This document shows, in pieces, positions 11,691 through 21,263 of a stretch of 64,000 bases of DNA (position 1 is its first letter; every line of letters begins with the position of its first letter). Under the pieces are notes generated by a model, which did no database searches, was not told the origin of the DNA, and saw only the letters and a program-made list of their open reading frames with translations. Made by a program: the position numbers and the translations under genes. This DNA comes from Bemisia tabaci (Eukaryota; Arthropoda; Insecta; Hemiptera; Aleyrodidae): positions 88,114,411 through 88,178,410 of the forward strand of contig NC_092793.1 in NCBI RefSeq assembly GCF_918797505.1, read 5' to 3'.

Positions 11691-13239
11691 CAATTTATTT
11701 TAGTTCCGCTTTCTTGTATTTATTTTATGAAATTGTTCAAGTTTATCATTCCATCTAAAATATTTATAATAACATTTATAACCATAAAAATCAGCGCATA
11801 ATGGTTGAACTGCTTCCAAGAAATATCAAAATATCAAGGCTGTTAATTTTTAGGTATTCTAAAGTATGCCCCGAAACTTTTCGTAGCAGGGTCTGGTACG
11901 ATCAAAGAGTTAGATATTTTTTTTAAAAAAAAACCCCACAGAAATGAACATATTTGAGGGGAAGTATCTGCTCAGGGAGGGGGCACTCTATACCTTGACC
12001 TTAACCCTCCTTCACTCCTCTTCTCTGCTTCCTCTAGGTAGGTATGCATCTGAATGTCTTGCTAACTCGAATACCACCATACTGAGTGTATATATTATGC
12101 TCTAGTTAGGACTAATAGACAAAAAAATAAAATTTAAATTTATTCAAATACGATGAATTCTTATCTTTTTCTGGGAAAAATACTGATTTTTAAGCCTTTT
12201 GCTCTCGTAAATGCGACATTTTTGCAAAACTGAGCCAGCAAAGTGTAGTCTGGCGACCTTCAAACGACTAAACTGTCGTTTAACATGGCATCCAAATCAG
12301 GGTTAGAATTTTTGTGTACATTTTGAGTTTTTAGGGTCTGCCGCCATCTTGGATTTCAGAATTTTGTGAAACTAAGGTCAAATTTGAATTTAGCGAGCCA
12401 AAAAACATATGTATCTTAAGTTTCATTTTAATCGGACCATTTCTTTATTTATGGCCACAATTCGGCGCTCCCAGACCACAGTGCCCCCGTTTACCCACAA
12501 AAGAGGCTAGGGGGGCTTCGGGAGCATAAAAATCGAATTCCTTCGGGTCGATTCCCTCGGGTACCATCCTTTTCCGGAGAATGTACGTTAGTTTTGCGAC
12601 CGAAAGGAAAGTATGGAGGGAGCCTCTGTCCCTTTCTTTTAGGGATCATTTTGGGCCTGAAGTGGACGATTTTGGATTTTTAGGGGTCACTTTCACGTGA
12701 AATTTTCCGTGCTTTTCAATTTTAATACAATCGAATCGCAGTTCTATCGGGAATCCGACTTTTAGGATCGTGACCGCCCCACCCCTTTACCTCCCAAAGG
12801 ATGGGGGGGGGGGGGGGGTGAGGAGGGGGGTTCGGGACCACGAAATTTGGATTCCTTGGGGGCGATCCCGAATCTACCCCGCGGTCCGCGATTTCCTACG
12901 ATGCAAGCCAACCGAGATAAAAGGCCTGGTACGGGTGGTCTGAGACACCCTGTATGACTCCTTGTCCATTTAGTCAGGTAGGATTGATACAGTGTTGGCT
13001 CAATTTACAAACCACAAGTATATCAGTGGCTACAGGTGCGAAGATAAAACAGACTGCCAATAGCTTTTTAATATATCTCCTCGTCGGGACGTGTTTCTTC
13101 ATCCTCTGGCTGAAAATCACCATCGGTAGGAAGAGAGCCATATGGACCCTCACAATATAGTAAATAGCAATCCTCCAACTATCATATATATAAGCTCCAA
13201 GACCTCCTAATTTTTCGTAATTGGTGACGCTTAGTTCCA
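11691..13239. other. Unassigned DNA with G-run
   Basis: No supported gene. A run of about 15 G lies near 12,804-12,818, and sequence related to the 10.2 kb foldback is near 12,555-12,605. Confidence 0.4.
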
Positions 13240-13560
13240 GCGTTCTACCGGGCCGATTTTAATGATTTTTGCGGCTATCGACGGAAAATTGTCTCTAGAT
13301 AAGCCAACTCTTTTCAGATTTTTAAAATATGGCCCAGGTTTTTTTATATTAAGTGGTAAAGTTGCGAATTCTCCCATTTAAACATTGTAAATTTATACTT
13401 TTTGTCATAGTTCGTTTGAGCGTTCTACCGGGCCGATCTCCATGATTTTTGCGTAAATCGACAGGTAATAGGCCCTAGATGAGCCCGCTCTAATCAAATT
13501 TTGGAAATGGGACCCAGGTTTTGTAAAAAACAAGTTATAAAATTGAAGGAATTTACGGAA
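13240..13560 (+). repeat. Two-unit direct repeat, ~180 bp period
   Basis: AGCGTTCTACCGGGCCGAT starts at about 13,239 and again at 13,419. Both are followed by ATGATTTTTGCG, an ATCGAC motif, CTAGAT.AGCC and a CCCAGGTTTT block at matching offsets. The units are diverged by many substitutions. Confidence 0.75.
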
Positions 13561-13690
13561 TGCTTCGGGACTGCTACCGCTATGCGCGGGATGATGCGCA
13601 GTGGTCGAGGAGGTTGCGCAGTAGCTGGGTAGCCTGCGCATCAGCTCTATACTTATCTACACAAGATTCACGGCAGTTACCATTATTCGA

Positions 13691-13866
13691 GCGGTGGCCG
13701 AATCGTCTAAGACGTCGGATGCATCCACCTAAGTCACGATGTGGGTTCGATCCCCGACTCCTGACTATCTTAATTATTACCTGATTATCATTGTTCGTTG
13801 TTTTACTGTAATATTTCATCAAGCAGTCATTCCAAAACGCGTCCTTTTGACTTAAAAAAAAAAAAA
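13691..13866 (+). mobile_element. SINE with tRNA-Leu/Ser-like head and A-rich tail
   Basis: GGTGGCCGAATCGTCTAAG is an A-box and D-arm pattern of the Leu/Ser type, and GGTTCGATCCCC at about 13,744 is a near-consensus B box. A body of about 90 bp follows and ends in 13 A at 13,854-13,866. The acceptor stem pairs imperfectly and there is no long variable arm, so this is better read as a second SINE family than a functional tRNA gene. Confidence 0.6.
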
Positions 13867-14899
13867 TTCTTTATTCATTGAAACCAAAAATTATTTCATT
13901 CTGAAAGTAAAGTATACCTCATATCGTAATTTTTTTGGGGAAAAATAAAACTAACACTGATAGAAGGTAAAAATAGGGCCGCGAAGCGGCCCATTGATGG
14001 CGCGGAGCGCCTTGACAGTGTGCTAGTGCTATGACAGTGACTAGTGCTATGACATAGGTAATTGCTTTGGCCGAGGTAAATGAGATTCTTATAGGGTCTC
14101 TCAAAGGAGGAGTATCATATCGTTAAGGGCCTTTTTTGACCCCACCTGGATTTTGCTGAATGTTTCATATTTTCAAATTACTACTCCGAGGTAGACTCCA
14201 TGCCAAATATTTTCCCGAATGAAGCCCGTCCAAAGGTGCAGCAGCGCCTCAAACCCAAAATCCTGCATTGAAAATTAGTTATTTTTGTAGACTTTTTTGA
14301 CTGTTTCCACTCTTTCAGCAGGTGATCCCTACGTATTTTTTTTCTGGCCTTTAATGAGGCCTTGAATGAATTTTAAGGGGCCTCACGGTCCATTGTTGCC
14401 ATTTTTTGGAGTTTTTTTCAATTTTACACAAGTAGAACCTCGTTTAAATTAAAAACCGTGAACGGGTTTGAAAAAAACCCAAAAAAAGTGAATAAAAAAT
14501 GTTTAGTGAAACAGTTCGCTACGTTGCCAAATTTTCGAGAAAAATCGTGTCCAAGAGCCAAGATGGCAATTTGATAAATCATCACGCTCAAGGTTCAAGG
14601 AAGTTGGGTACAACTTTCATGTTGATGCAAGTAACAGCTCTTACCCACATATACAACATATCAAAAAAGTATAGTTGTACCTGGATTCCCACGATGTGAA
14701 AATTGACCGGGATGTCATGTTTAGCAGCCTTTTTTCACTTGAAGTTAGCTCTTTTAAATGTTTTTCAACCTTCATCATCCTCCATAGGTGTGCATCATAT
14801 GTATTTCTCTGCATACTTGTCATTTCTGGCCATGAAAATGGCTTCCTATGAGTTTCAAAAAGCCCAAATTGTCCATTGTTGCCAATTTTTGCTAAATAT
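13867..14899. other. AT-rich DNA, no gene recognised
   Basis: A short tandem motif (CTAGTGCTATGACA twice near 14,023-14,053) is the only structure noted. A segment near 14,500-14,600 resembles the left arm of the following inverted repeat in direct orientation. Confidence 0.4.
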
Positions 14900-15545
14900 T
14901 AGGGGTTTCAAGTTTATATGCGTAAATCTTAATTTAATCTAAAAAATGTGTGCATTTTCGGAAAGAAAGTAAAAAAATTTATGTGTAATGTACTTTGTAA
15001 CTTTTCCCTACGTTGCCAAGTTGTAGAGAAAAGTCGTTCTGAAGTGCCAAAAATGCCAAAAATTGGATTAATTGTCACTTCCAAAGTTCTGTAAAGTAAG
15101 TTTTCTCATACCACAAATAATGTATCCAATATGGAAAAGTGCAATGCGTCTCATCAAAAATGTATTAGCACAGATGAACGTGACGCAATGAAACCTCAAG
15201 GTGCTTCCACCTCATTCTTCACTCCATCTCACCAGTTTATTCTTGTCACCTCAAGACGGTGGTTGGTTCTCAAGACGCCTGCTACAGGCCAAATACCAAA
15301 CAACAGAAACTATGTGGGCACAGTGTCCTACAATCCACATACAAGTCATAATTAACTTCCTAGAACCTTCGACTCGATGATTAATCCAATTTCCGTCATT
15401 TTTGGCACTTAAGGACGATTTTTTTCTAAAATTGAGCAATGGAGGGAAAAGTTACAAAGTACATTATGTATGTATTTTTTACGTTCTTTCCGAAAATGCC
15501 CATGGTTTTTGGATTAAGTTAAGATTTACACAATGATAATTCCAA
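14900..15545. repeat. Diverged foldback inverted repeat
   Basis: About 14,900-15,115 is inverse to about 15,345-15,545. Shared blocks include GCATTTTCGGAAAGAA, AATGTACTTTGTAACTTTTC, AAGTGCCAAAAATG and AATTGGATTAAT. Arms look roughly 75-80% alike, so this is an old element. The loop (15,116-15,344) carries no recognised gene. Confidence 0.7.
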
Positions 15546-17329
15546 TTTTGGTGTCAAGGCAGGGTTCACTTACACACTTTTTAAAACCTAAAATGAACGT
15601 AAGTTTGGTCACAAAATCATACCAGATTTTACCAGATTGCTCTAGTACGTATAATATTTTCAGTAATTTACATTAAAACAAATTCCGTTTGGAAGATGAC
15701 CCTCCGGAATCTCCACGAACACGTCTTCATGTAATTTGTTGTGAAGATATGCACCAACGACCCCACATATTCCCATCACTCCGGTGAAGTGACCACCCAT
15801 GTTCTATTGCATTGTACGTCAGCAGTGGGATTTGCAATTCTTTTTTGAAGTAGAATGCGAAACATGATGAGTGAGTTCACGAGCAAGGCAGATGAAGAAC
15901 AGGGTATTTCGCGCGAGACAAATCAGACGGGGCATCCTACAGTTTGACCGGTAGGACAGGCAATTCAATCACTACAAGATACGCGGAAAATTTTAGGTTT
16001 TTCTTGAATTTCAAGGCTCAGCCTAAGGTGTTTAGGAACACCGACTCAATTGAAAGTCCTGGAATAGAAATTTTCTTGAGGGCGTTTGGGGATGCTGGAG
16101 TTTGGCAGATGAAAGTGCTCGAACCATCTGACTTTCGTCGAGGAGGACAACAAGTGAGGGAGCGAAAGATGAGACTGAATAAATTATAAGATATTTTATT
16201 AATTTAAAAAACAGTGAGGAGACAGACAACGGTGAGACCGTGGCACACACACACGCGGAATGACATCATAATGGCGGCTAACTACAGTTATGGAAAAGCG
16301 ACATCGCCATGTATCAACTATATAACACCTCCCCATTATAAAAAGAAATACATATAATTTCTATGAAATGCAATTTAACGAAAAGTTTAGTGAGGAACTA
16401 ATATTTATAAGGCTTCCTGTACGCTTTAGGAATTAGTTATACACTCAAGGTGTTTTACCCGCTGAAGGAATGAATCAGTAACTCTCAAAGACCTTATAAC
16501 CTATAGGCATTTTGTACATTCGTAATACTTACCAGGCTAATTTGGTAGATCACTATGCATGTATGTGCCAATGGCAATATTTATGCTCAAACGGTATCTA
16601 TATACTATGCATTCTTGGCTATGGCGTTTTTTACGCTCTAAATAAAAATACCAAATGAACTTTCGTGCTTTCGTTACAAAGCATTATATGCTCTCTAATA
16701 TTTTTTTTTTCTTAACACAGATTCTGAAAGCAAATTCGTACTACAGATACATAATAAAAAAATATTTAATTTTTTTTAAAAATTATTTATAGGTTTTTTA
16801 AAATTAGGTCTCAGAGTAGCATGACATGAAAATCATCATTTTAACTAAAAAGCTTACCTCGCGTCGCCCTTCCAAAGGAGCCCTCATCGGGAAAAAGGAG
16901 CTTTACAAAAACAGATCCACCGAATTTAGACTCATCGATTATCCACTAACCGAAGACCATCAATGGGTCAGCCGTGGATGTTTTGACATCATACTTGCGA
17001 ATACGGTACGGAACCCCCGTTTGCAGGATTACGTTAATTAGGCAATACATTATCATAAAATAATAATAATCGTTTATTATTGATAATAAATACAATTGAT
17101 TTTTTCGTTAGAACATGAAATTACGTTTGCATACATTTTTAATTCTGCAATTTGGTTGTAAAATTGCTAAATTTTTCCGAGAACTAACTGTGGAACGCGC
17201 TACATGTAGTTGTCCGTTAGAGAAACATTGGATTTATGGTCTCCTTGGGATTCATTTAAAGTCATGGCGAAGCATAGTTTCAAAGGGAATTGTAGTCTTT
17301 TGAAGGTCTTGTGCATTTCTATTGAAATT
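15546..17329. other. AT-rich DNA, no gene recognised
   Basis: Contains short open frames (for example 15,944-16,189 and 16,826-17,041) without recognisable motifs or good splice signals. (CA)n-like CACACACACG is near 16,242-16,256. Confidence 0.4.
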
Positions 17330-17330
17330 T

Positions 17331-17524
17331 TCTGTACTACTTCAAGTAGCCTACAAGGGCTAATCTTGCGCTTTTAAGTCCCAACCCCCTCCGTCCTAAC
17401 TGAAACAGTCCTAGGCAACCACTGTTTGAGACCCTCAAACTCGGGTCGCCTGGCTGGGAATCGAGCCCGGGACCTCCCGATCCTAGAGCTAGCTCTACAA
17501 CCACTACACCATAGGAGGCCGACA
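17331..17524 (-). mobile_element. SINE copy, left arm of palindrome
   Basis: Inverse copy of the SINE at 26,638. Its 3' end (TTGAAGTAGTACAGAAAA on the minus strand) is at the outer edge and its tRNA-like head, with B-box-like GGCTCGATTCCC, is near 17,455-17,524. Confidence 0.8.
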
Positions 17525-17634
17525 TATTGTACGAATTGAAAAAGGAGCAGGTAGTTCTCTTTTTTTTTTGCTCTTTTTCTACTTGGTGAAATTAATCTTT
17601 ACATGGCTTGGAAACTAACATTTTCTTTCATATA

Positions 17635-17879
17635 CAGGGTTGCCAGCCAAATTATTTTTTTCCATTCCCTGACTTTTCCCTGACTTTTAAGTATGAATCT
17701 GACGCAGTCAGATTGCCAAATTGATCCCGCAACGCGAGCCCGAGACCGCCCGCGCCTAATGCCACGAAAAATCAGAAAAATCCCTGACCAACACCGAAAT
17801 TCCCTGACTTTCCCTGACTTTTCCCGGTTGATTTTTTTCCCCTGACTTTTCCCGGTTTTCCCGGTCGCTGGCAACCCTG
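17635..17879. mobile_element. MITE with CAGGGTTGCCAGC termini, left copy
   Basis: Starts CAGGGTTGCCAGC (17,635) and ends with the inverse GCTGGCAACCCTG (17,867-17,879). The interior is rich in CCCTGACTTTTCCC repeats. The inverse copy is at 26,309-26,523. Termini of this sort are known from widespread small DNA elements; the superfamily is not established here. Confidence 0.7.
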
Positions 17880-18823
17880 CATATATCTTAAAGTCCAGGC
17901 ACAATGCTCAGAACAAGAGAGAGAGAGATCGCGGGCAAGCCAATTTTTGTATTTCTGGCTTCAGCTAGGTCCTCTGATAATCCGAAAAAGTCCCTGAGAT
18001 TTGGAGGTGATCTCGCTGATCTGCATCCACAAAATCGGTTTTTTAAGAAATATATGTTGGAATATTAATTTCAGCCGTCGAGCAACGACGCAGTTGATTG
18101 AGAATGGGCAAGATTGCAGTTCTGTAGACGTGCCACTTTGACGCGTCTTACTCAGTCAGTCGATTCCGTATCCTAGAATGTGACGCCTCGGTCCCCCGGT
18201 ACTTTGTTTAATCAAATAAAAAGAATGTTCAACATTTACATCCACTGCATCATTGCCTAAATTCTAACAATACAGGGTGGGCCAGAAGTTCCAGGACGGT
18301 CGGCTAACTTTTTAACGGTTCGAGATAGAAAAATGAAACTTTGGGAATGTTCCTATCTCAAAGGGGACCATCTTTTGAGGGAGTCAAAATTTTGGTCCCC
18401 CCTAAGGGAGGGGGCGGGGAGCCCCCAACTTTTTTTTTTCAAATAGCAACCCCTATCTTGTGATACCTCATTCGAAAGACCATAAAAAACTAAGAATTTT
18501 GGCGCAAACCGCAGATCAATATCTAAATTTTTTATCGAGTTATGATAGGATCAAAGGTCAACTTTGACCTATTTTCAAAAAATCACAACTCCGGTTCAAA
18601 TTATCGTAAAGAAAAAAATAAAACGGGAAAATTTACTAATTGTGTTCGCTTTTTTGTAAAAATTGCAGAAATCACTTCGAACTAATTTTAAGGGGGGGTT
18701 CGGACCCCCAAATACGTCAATTCAAAAGTCATTCAATTTTCCCGCGAAATAAGCCAATTTCCCCTAGATTTGCCTCCACATTATCTCAGTAAGGTCAAAA
18801 TCAGTTCAACATTACGTTGGGCA

Positions 18824-19026
18824 TGTTAGAGTGCGGCGCAGCCGATGTAGGTAATGCTCATTTTTCTGCTGACTAAGATTTTTCTCTTCTCTTTATGCAC
18901 GGACTTCGTCCGTCGAGTCAGTCGCAATGTAGCTCTTGTTTGTAGCGCCCAGTCTTTTAATAAATATTTAGTTTCCTCAACTTTCAATGACCTCCTTTGT
19001 CAAAACCCGAACTTATCCACTCAACA
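18824..19026 (+). repeat. Copia 5' LTR
   Basis: Begins TGTTAGAGTGCGGC and ends CACTCAACA, the TG...CA termini of LTRs. It differs from the 3' LTR at base 5 (A against G) and at two adjacent bases near 18,919 (CA against AG). Confidence 0.95.
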
Positions 19027-19041
19027 GGTTATTGGGCCCAG
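19027..19041 (+). other. Copia primer-binding site (initiator tRNA-Met anticodon-arm type)
   Basis: GGTTATTGGGCCCAG directly follows the LTR. Drosophila copia is known to prime from an internal fragment of initiator tRNA-Met with a GGTTATGGGCCCAG-like site; this matches with one extra T. It supports half-tRNA priming rather than use of the tRNA 3' end. Confidence 0.75.
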
Positions 19042-19130
19042 ATTCCAATCAATCATCGCGGCCGTGCGCGTACTGTGCTCTCTAGCTGTGTGTTCATATC
19101 ACGACCGTTTTTTTTCTCGCCAAAGGAAAA

Positions 19131-19301
19131 ATGAGCTGGTTTAGCAGCGATTCTGTGATCGAAATAACGAACGACTTCGATGCCAACGACGCCATCCTAT
19201 ACGTGCTGTTTCTAGTGCTCGTGTTCTTTCTCATCATGTCTTACGGCATTCGAAAATGTAAACGGCTCGAACGCAGAATTGAAAGTGCAAGGAGTGCCTA
19301 A
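19131..19301 (+). CDS. 56-residue single-pass membrane ORF in the copia leader
   Basis: An ATG in good context (AAAAATGA) opens 56 codons to a TAA at 19,299-19,301. The first 20 residues (MSWFSSDSVIEITNDFDAND) are acidic. Residues ~21-40 are strongly hydrophobic (core ILYVLFLVLVFFLIM), followed by a basic tail (RKCKRLERR). By the positive-inside rule this predicts an N-outside, C-inside single-pass protein without a cleavable signal. It lies between the primer-binding site and gag. An earlier ATG in the LTR opens a 30-40 codon frame through the primer-binding site and another is followed at once by TAG. I know of no such gene as a standard part of copia elements and cannot assign a function. 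Chance is possible at this length, but composition and placement argue for real coding. Confidence 0.5.
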   Translation: MSWFSSDSVIEITNDFDANDAILYVLFLVLVFFLIMSYGIRKCKRLERRIESARSA

Positions 19302-19307
19302 CTTTAA

Positions 19308-19540
19308 TTTCGGGCAACCTCAGTGCCAACTTGAACTTTAAACTTCGGGCAACCTCAGTGCCAACTTCAACTTTAATTTCGGGCAACCTCAGTGCCAACT
19401 TGAACTTTAAACTTCGGGCAACCTCAGTGCCAACTTCAACCTTAATTTCGGGCAACCTCAGTGCCAACTTGAACTTTAAACTTCGGGCAACCTCGGTGCC
19501 AACTTGAACTTTAAACTTCGGGCAACCTCAGTGCCAACCA
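19308..19540 (+). repeat. Seven-copy 34/35 bp tandem repeat in the copia leader
   Basis: Units starting CGGGCAACCTCAGTGCCAAC occur at about 19,311, 19,345, 19,380, 19,414, 19,449, 19,483 and 19,518. Two subtypes mostly alternate, one continuing TTGAACTTTAAACTT (35 bp) and the other TTCAACTTTAATTT (34 bp), giving a 69 bp higher-order unit. The repeat starts a few bases after the small ORF's stop and ends just before the gag ATG. It contains no ATG on the plus strand and has no spacers, so it is not a CRISPR array. Confidence 0.9.
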
Positions 19541-19547
19541 GATCATC

Positions 19548-21263
19548 ATGTCGGACTCTACTCAGGATACTGTGGCCACGAAAGAAGTGGAAAAACTAAA
19601 GGGCAAAGCCAATTTTGAAGTATGGAAATTTCAAGTGACAATTCTGATGGATGAAAAAGGGGTAACCAATGTAGTGAATGGAACAACAGCCAAGCCGACA
19701 ACTGACGACACCCAAATTAAACTGTGGGTAAAAAAGGACGCTCTCGGTAAACGAATCATTTTTACAACTCTAGATAAAAACTTAATGTGTAATATAATGT
19801 CATGTCAAACTGCCAATCAAATGTTCACCACGCTAAAGACCCTGTATGGGAGAAACCAGCAGGAACAAAAAACTGAGCTGATGAAGGAACTTTTTAGCAC
19901 AACATACGAAAGAGGTGTCTCTATGACACAACACATAAGCAAAATTCAAAACATCTACTGTCAATTGAAGGCCATCGATAATACTGTAAGCGACCAGCTC
20001 CTTATGTCTAAAATTTTAACGTCCTTACCAGAAAAGATGAGCCACTTTGTAACGTCATGGGACGTCACTCCTACCTCCGAAAAAACTGTTGATAACTTAG
20101 TCTCAAAGCTGCTGATGGAGGAGCAGCGGCAGAAGAAAGATGTAGAAAAAGGGGTGGCATTTGAGGCAAATTCAAACAGCAAAAAATGTTTTCGGTGCCA
20201 CAGGCCTGGGCATGTAAAACGCAATTGTAGAGCAGTTCTCACTTGTGAAATCTGTAAAAAGACAGGGCACCTTACGCAGTACTGCCGAACAAGAGAAGGG
20301 GATGTTAAAACCTGTAATTTCTGTTCTAAAAAAGGTCATACTGAGGACAAATGTTACGCTAAAAACAAAGGTAGTGGCTCAAAAGGCCAAACAAAAGGTA
20401 ATGACAACAGAGTGGCATTTAGCGTTCACAACGAAAAGGATGATAGCGCTGAGTGGATAGTGGATTCCGGTGCATCGAACCACATAACAAATAATTCGGA
20501 ACTTCTGAGTTCAATAAGTGATGTGAGTGAAACAATAGGCGTTGCCAAGAAAGGAAACGCAATAGAAATGACAAAAAGAGGTAAATTCCATGCAAAAGAG
20601 TGCACATTGTTAGATGTATTCTATTCGAGTGAAGTTCGCAGGAACCTGCTCTCCGTCGGCGCTATCACTGACTTTGGCGGAACTGTGATGTTTACTAAAA
20701 ATGAAGTCTTAATTAAAAAGGATGAGGTAGTTCTGAAAGGTACAAAAACTGAAAATGGAACCTTTAGTGTAAAACTGCACCCAACTTGGGAAAATGAAGC
20801 CCATTTGGCAGACAGCTCAGTTGATGCGTGGACCTGGCATAGAAGACTAGGTCACCTAAGTGCTAGCAATATGTGTAAATTGCTAAATGTAAGCGATGGA
20901 ATTAAAATCCAATCAAAAGATATAAACAATGCAATAAAAAACTGTCAAATATGCATTCAGGCAAAGCAGGCTAGACTTCCGTTTAACACAGAAAGGCAAA
21001 AAGCGACTAGAGTGTTAGAAATTATACACTCGGATGTGTGTTATGTTGATCCCCTCACATGGGACGAAAAACGATACTTTGTTACTTTTATGGACGGCTA
21101 CTCGGGTTTTGTCTATGTGTACTTGTTGAACTCAAAAAGCGAGGTCAGTGAATGCTTTAAGGAGTATGTAGCCGAGGTCGAGGCAAAATGGGGACTGAAA
21201 GTTTCAAAATTGCGCTCAGACAATGGGGGCGAGTACAAGTCAAACAGCTTCAAAAGCTGGTGA
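19548..21263 (+). CDS. Copia gag-protease-integrase, truncated by a nonsense codon
   Basis: The ATG at 19,548 opens 571 codons. A gag domain (about residues 1-200) is followed by three CX2CX4HX4C zinc knuckles (CFRCHRPGHVKRNC from residue 214, then CEICKKTGHLTQYC and CNFCSKKGHTEDKC). The aspartic protease has WIVDSGASNHI with the catalytic Asp near residue 306. The integrase zinc domain starts at WHRRLGHLS (first His near 431) with CQIC downstream, and the catalytic core shows HSDVCYVD and LRSDNGGEY, two of the three catalytic acidic residues. A TGA at 21,261-21,263 ends the frame; the third acidic residue (in QQNGASERLNR) lies after it in the same frame, so this is a simple nonsense mutation. 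Copia polyproteins normally run about 1,300-1,450 residues. Confidence 0.93.
   Translation: MSDSTQDTVATKEVEKLKGKANFEVWKFQVTILMDEKGVTNVVNGTTAKPTTDDTQIKLWVKKDALGKRIIFTTLDKNLMCNIMSCQTANQMFTTLKTLYGRNQQEQKTELMKELFSTTYERGVSMTQHISKIQNIYCQLKAIDNTVSDQLLMSKILTSLPEKMSHFVTSWDVTPTSEKTVDNLVSKLLMEEQRQKKDVEKGVAFEANSNSKKCFRCHRPGHVKRNCRAVLTCEICKKTGHLTQYCRTREGDVKTCNFCSKKGHTEDKCYAKNKGSGSKGQTKGNDNRVAFSVHNEKDDSAEWIVDSGASNHITNNSELLSSISDVSETIGVAKKGNAIEMTKRGKFHAKECTLLDVFYSSEVRRNLLSVGAITDFGGTVMFTKNEVLIKKDEVVLKGTKTENGTFSVKLHPTWENEAHLADSSVDAWTWHRRLGHLSASNMCKLLNVSDGIKIQSKDINNAIKNCQICIQAKQARLPFNTERQKATRVLEIIHSDVCYVDPLTWDEKRYFVTFMDGYSGFVYVYLLNSKSEVSECFKEYVAEVEAKWGLKVSKLRSDNGGEYKSNSFKSW

Noticed and set aside
13691..13763. 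Functional tRNA gene
   Set aside because: A and B boxes are present but the acceptor stem is imperfect, and a SINE-like body with an A tail follows.
18854..19144. 96-codon frame over the 5' LTR
   Set aside because: Lies in the LTR and primer-binding site, and a truncated version occurs in the 3' LTR. It is not a separate gene.
19234..19467. Minus-strand repetitive peptide over the leader repeat
   Set aside because: The 69 bp double unit is divisible by three, so any stop-free frame becomes a repetitive peptide. No start or context supports it.
19308..19540. CRISPR-like array
   Set aside because: Units of 34/35 bp are directly adjacent without spacers, lie in a retrotransposon leader, and the genome is eukaryotic.
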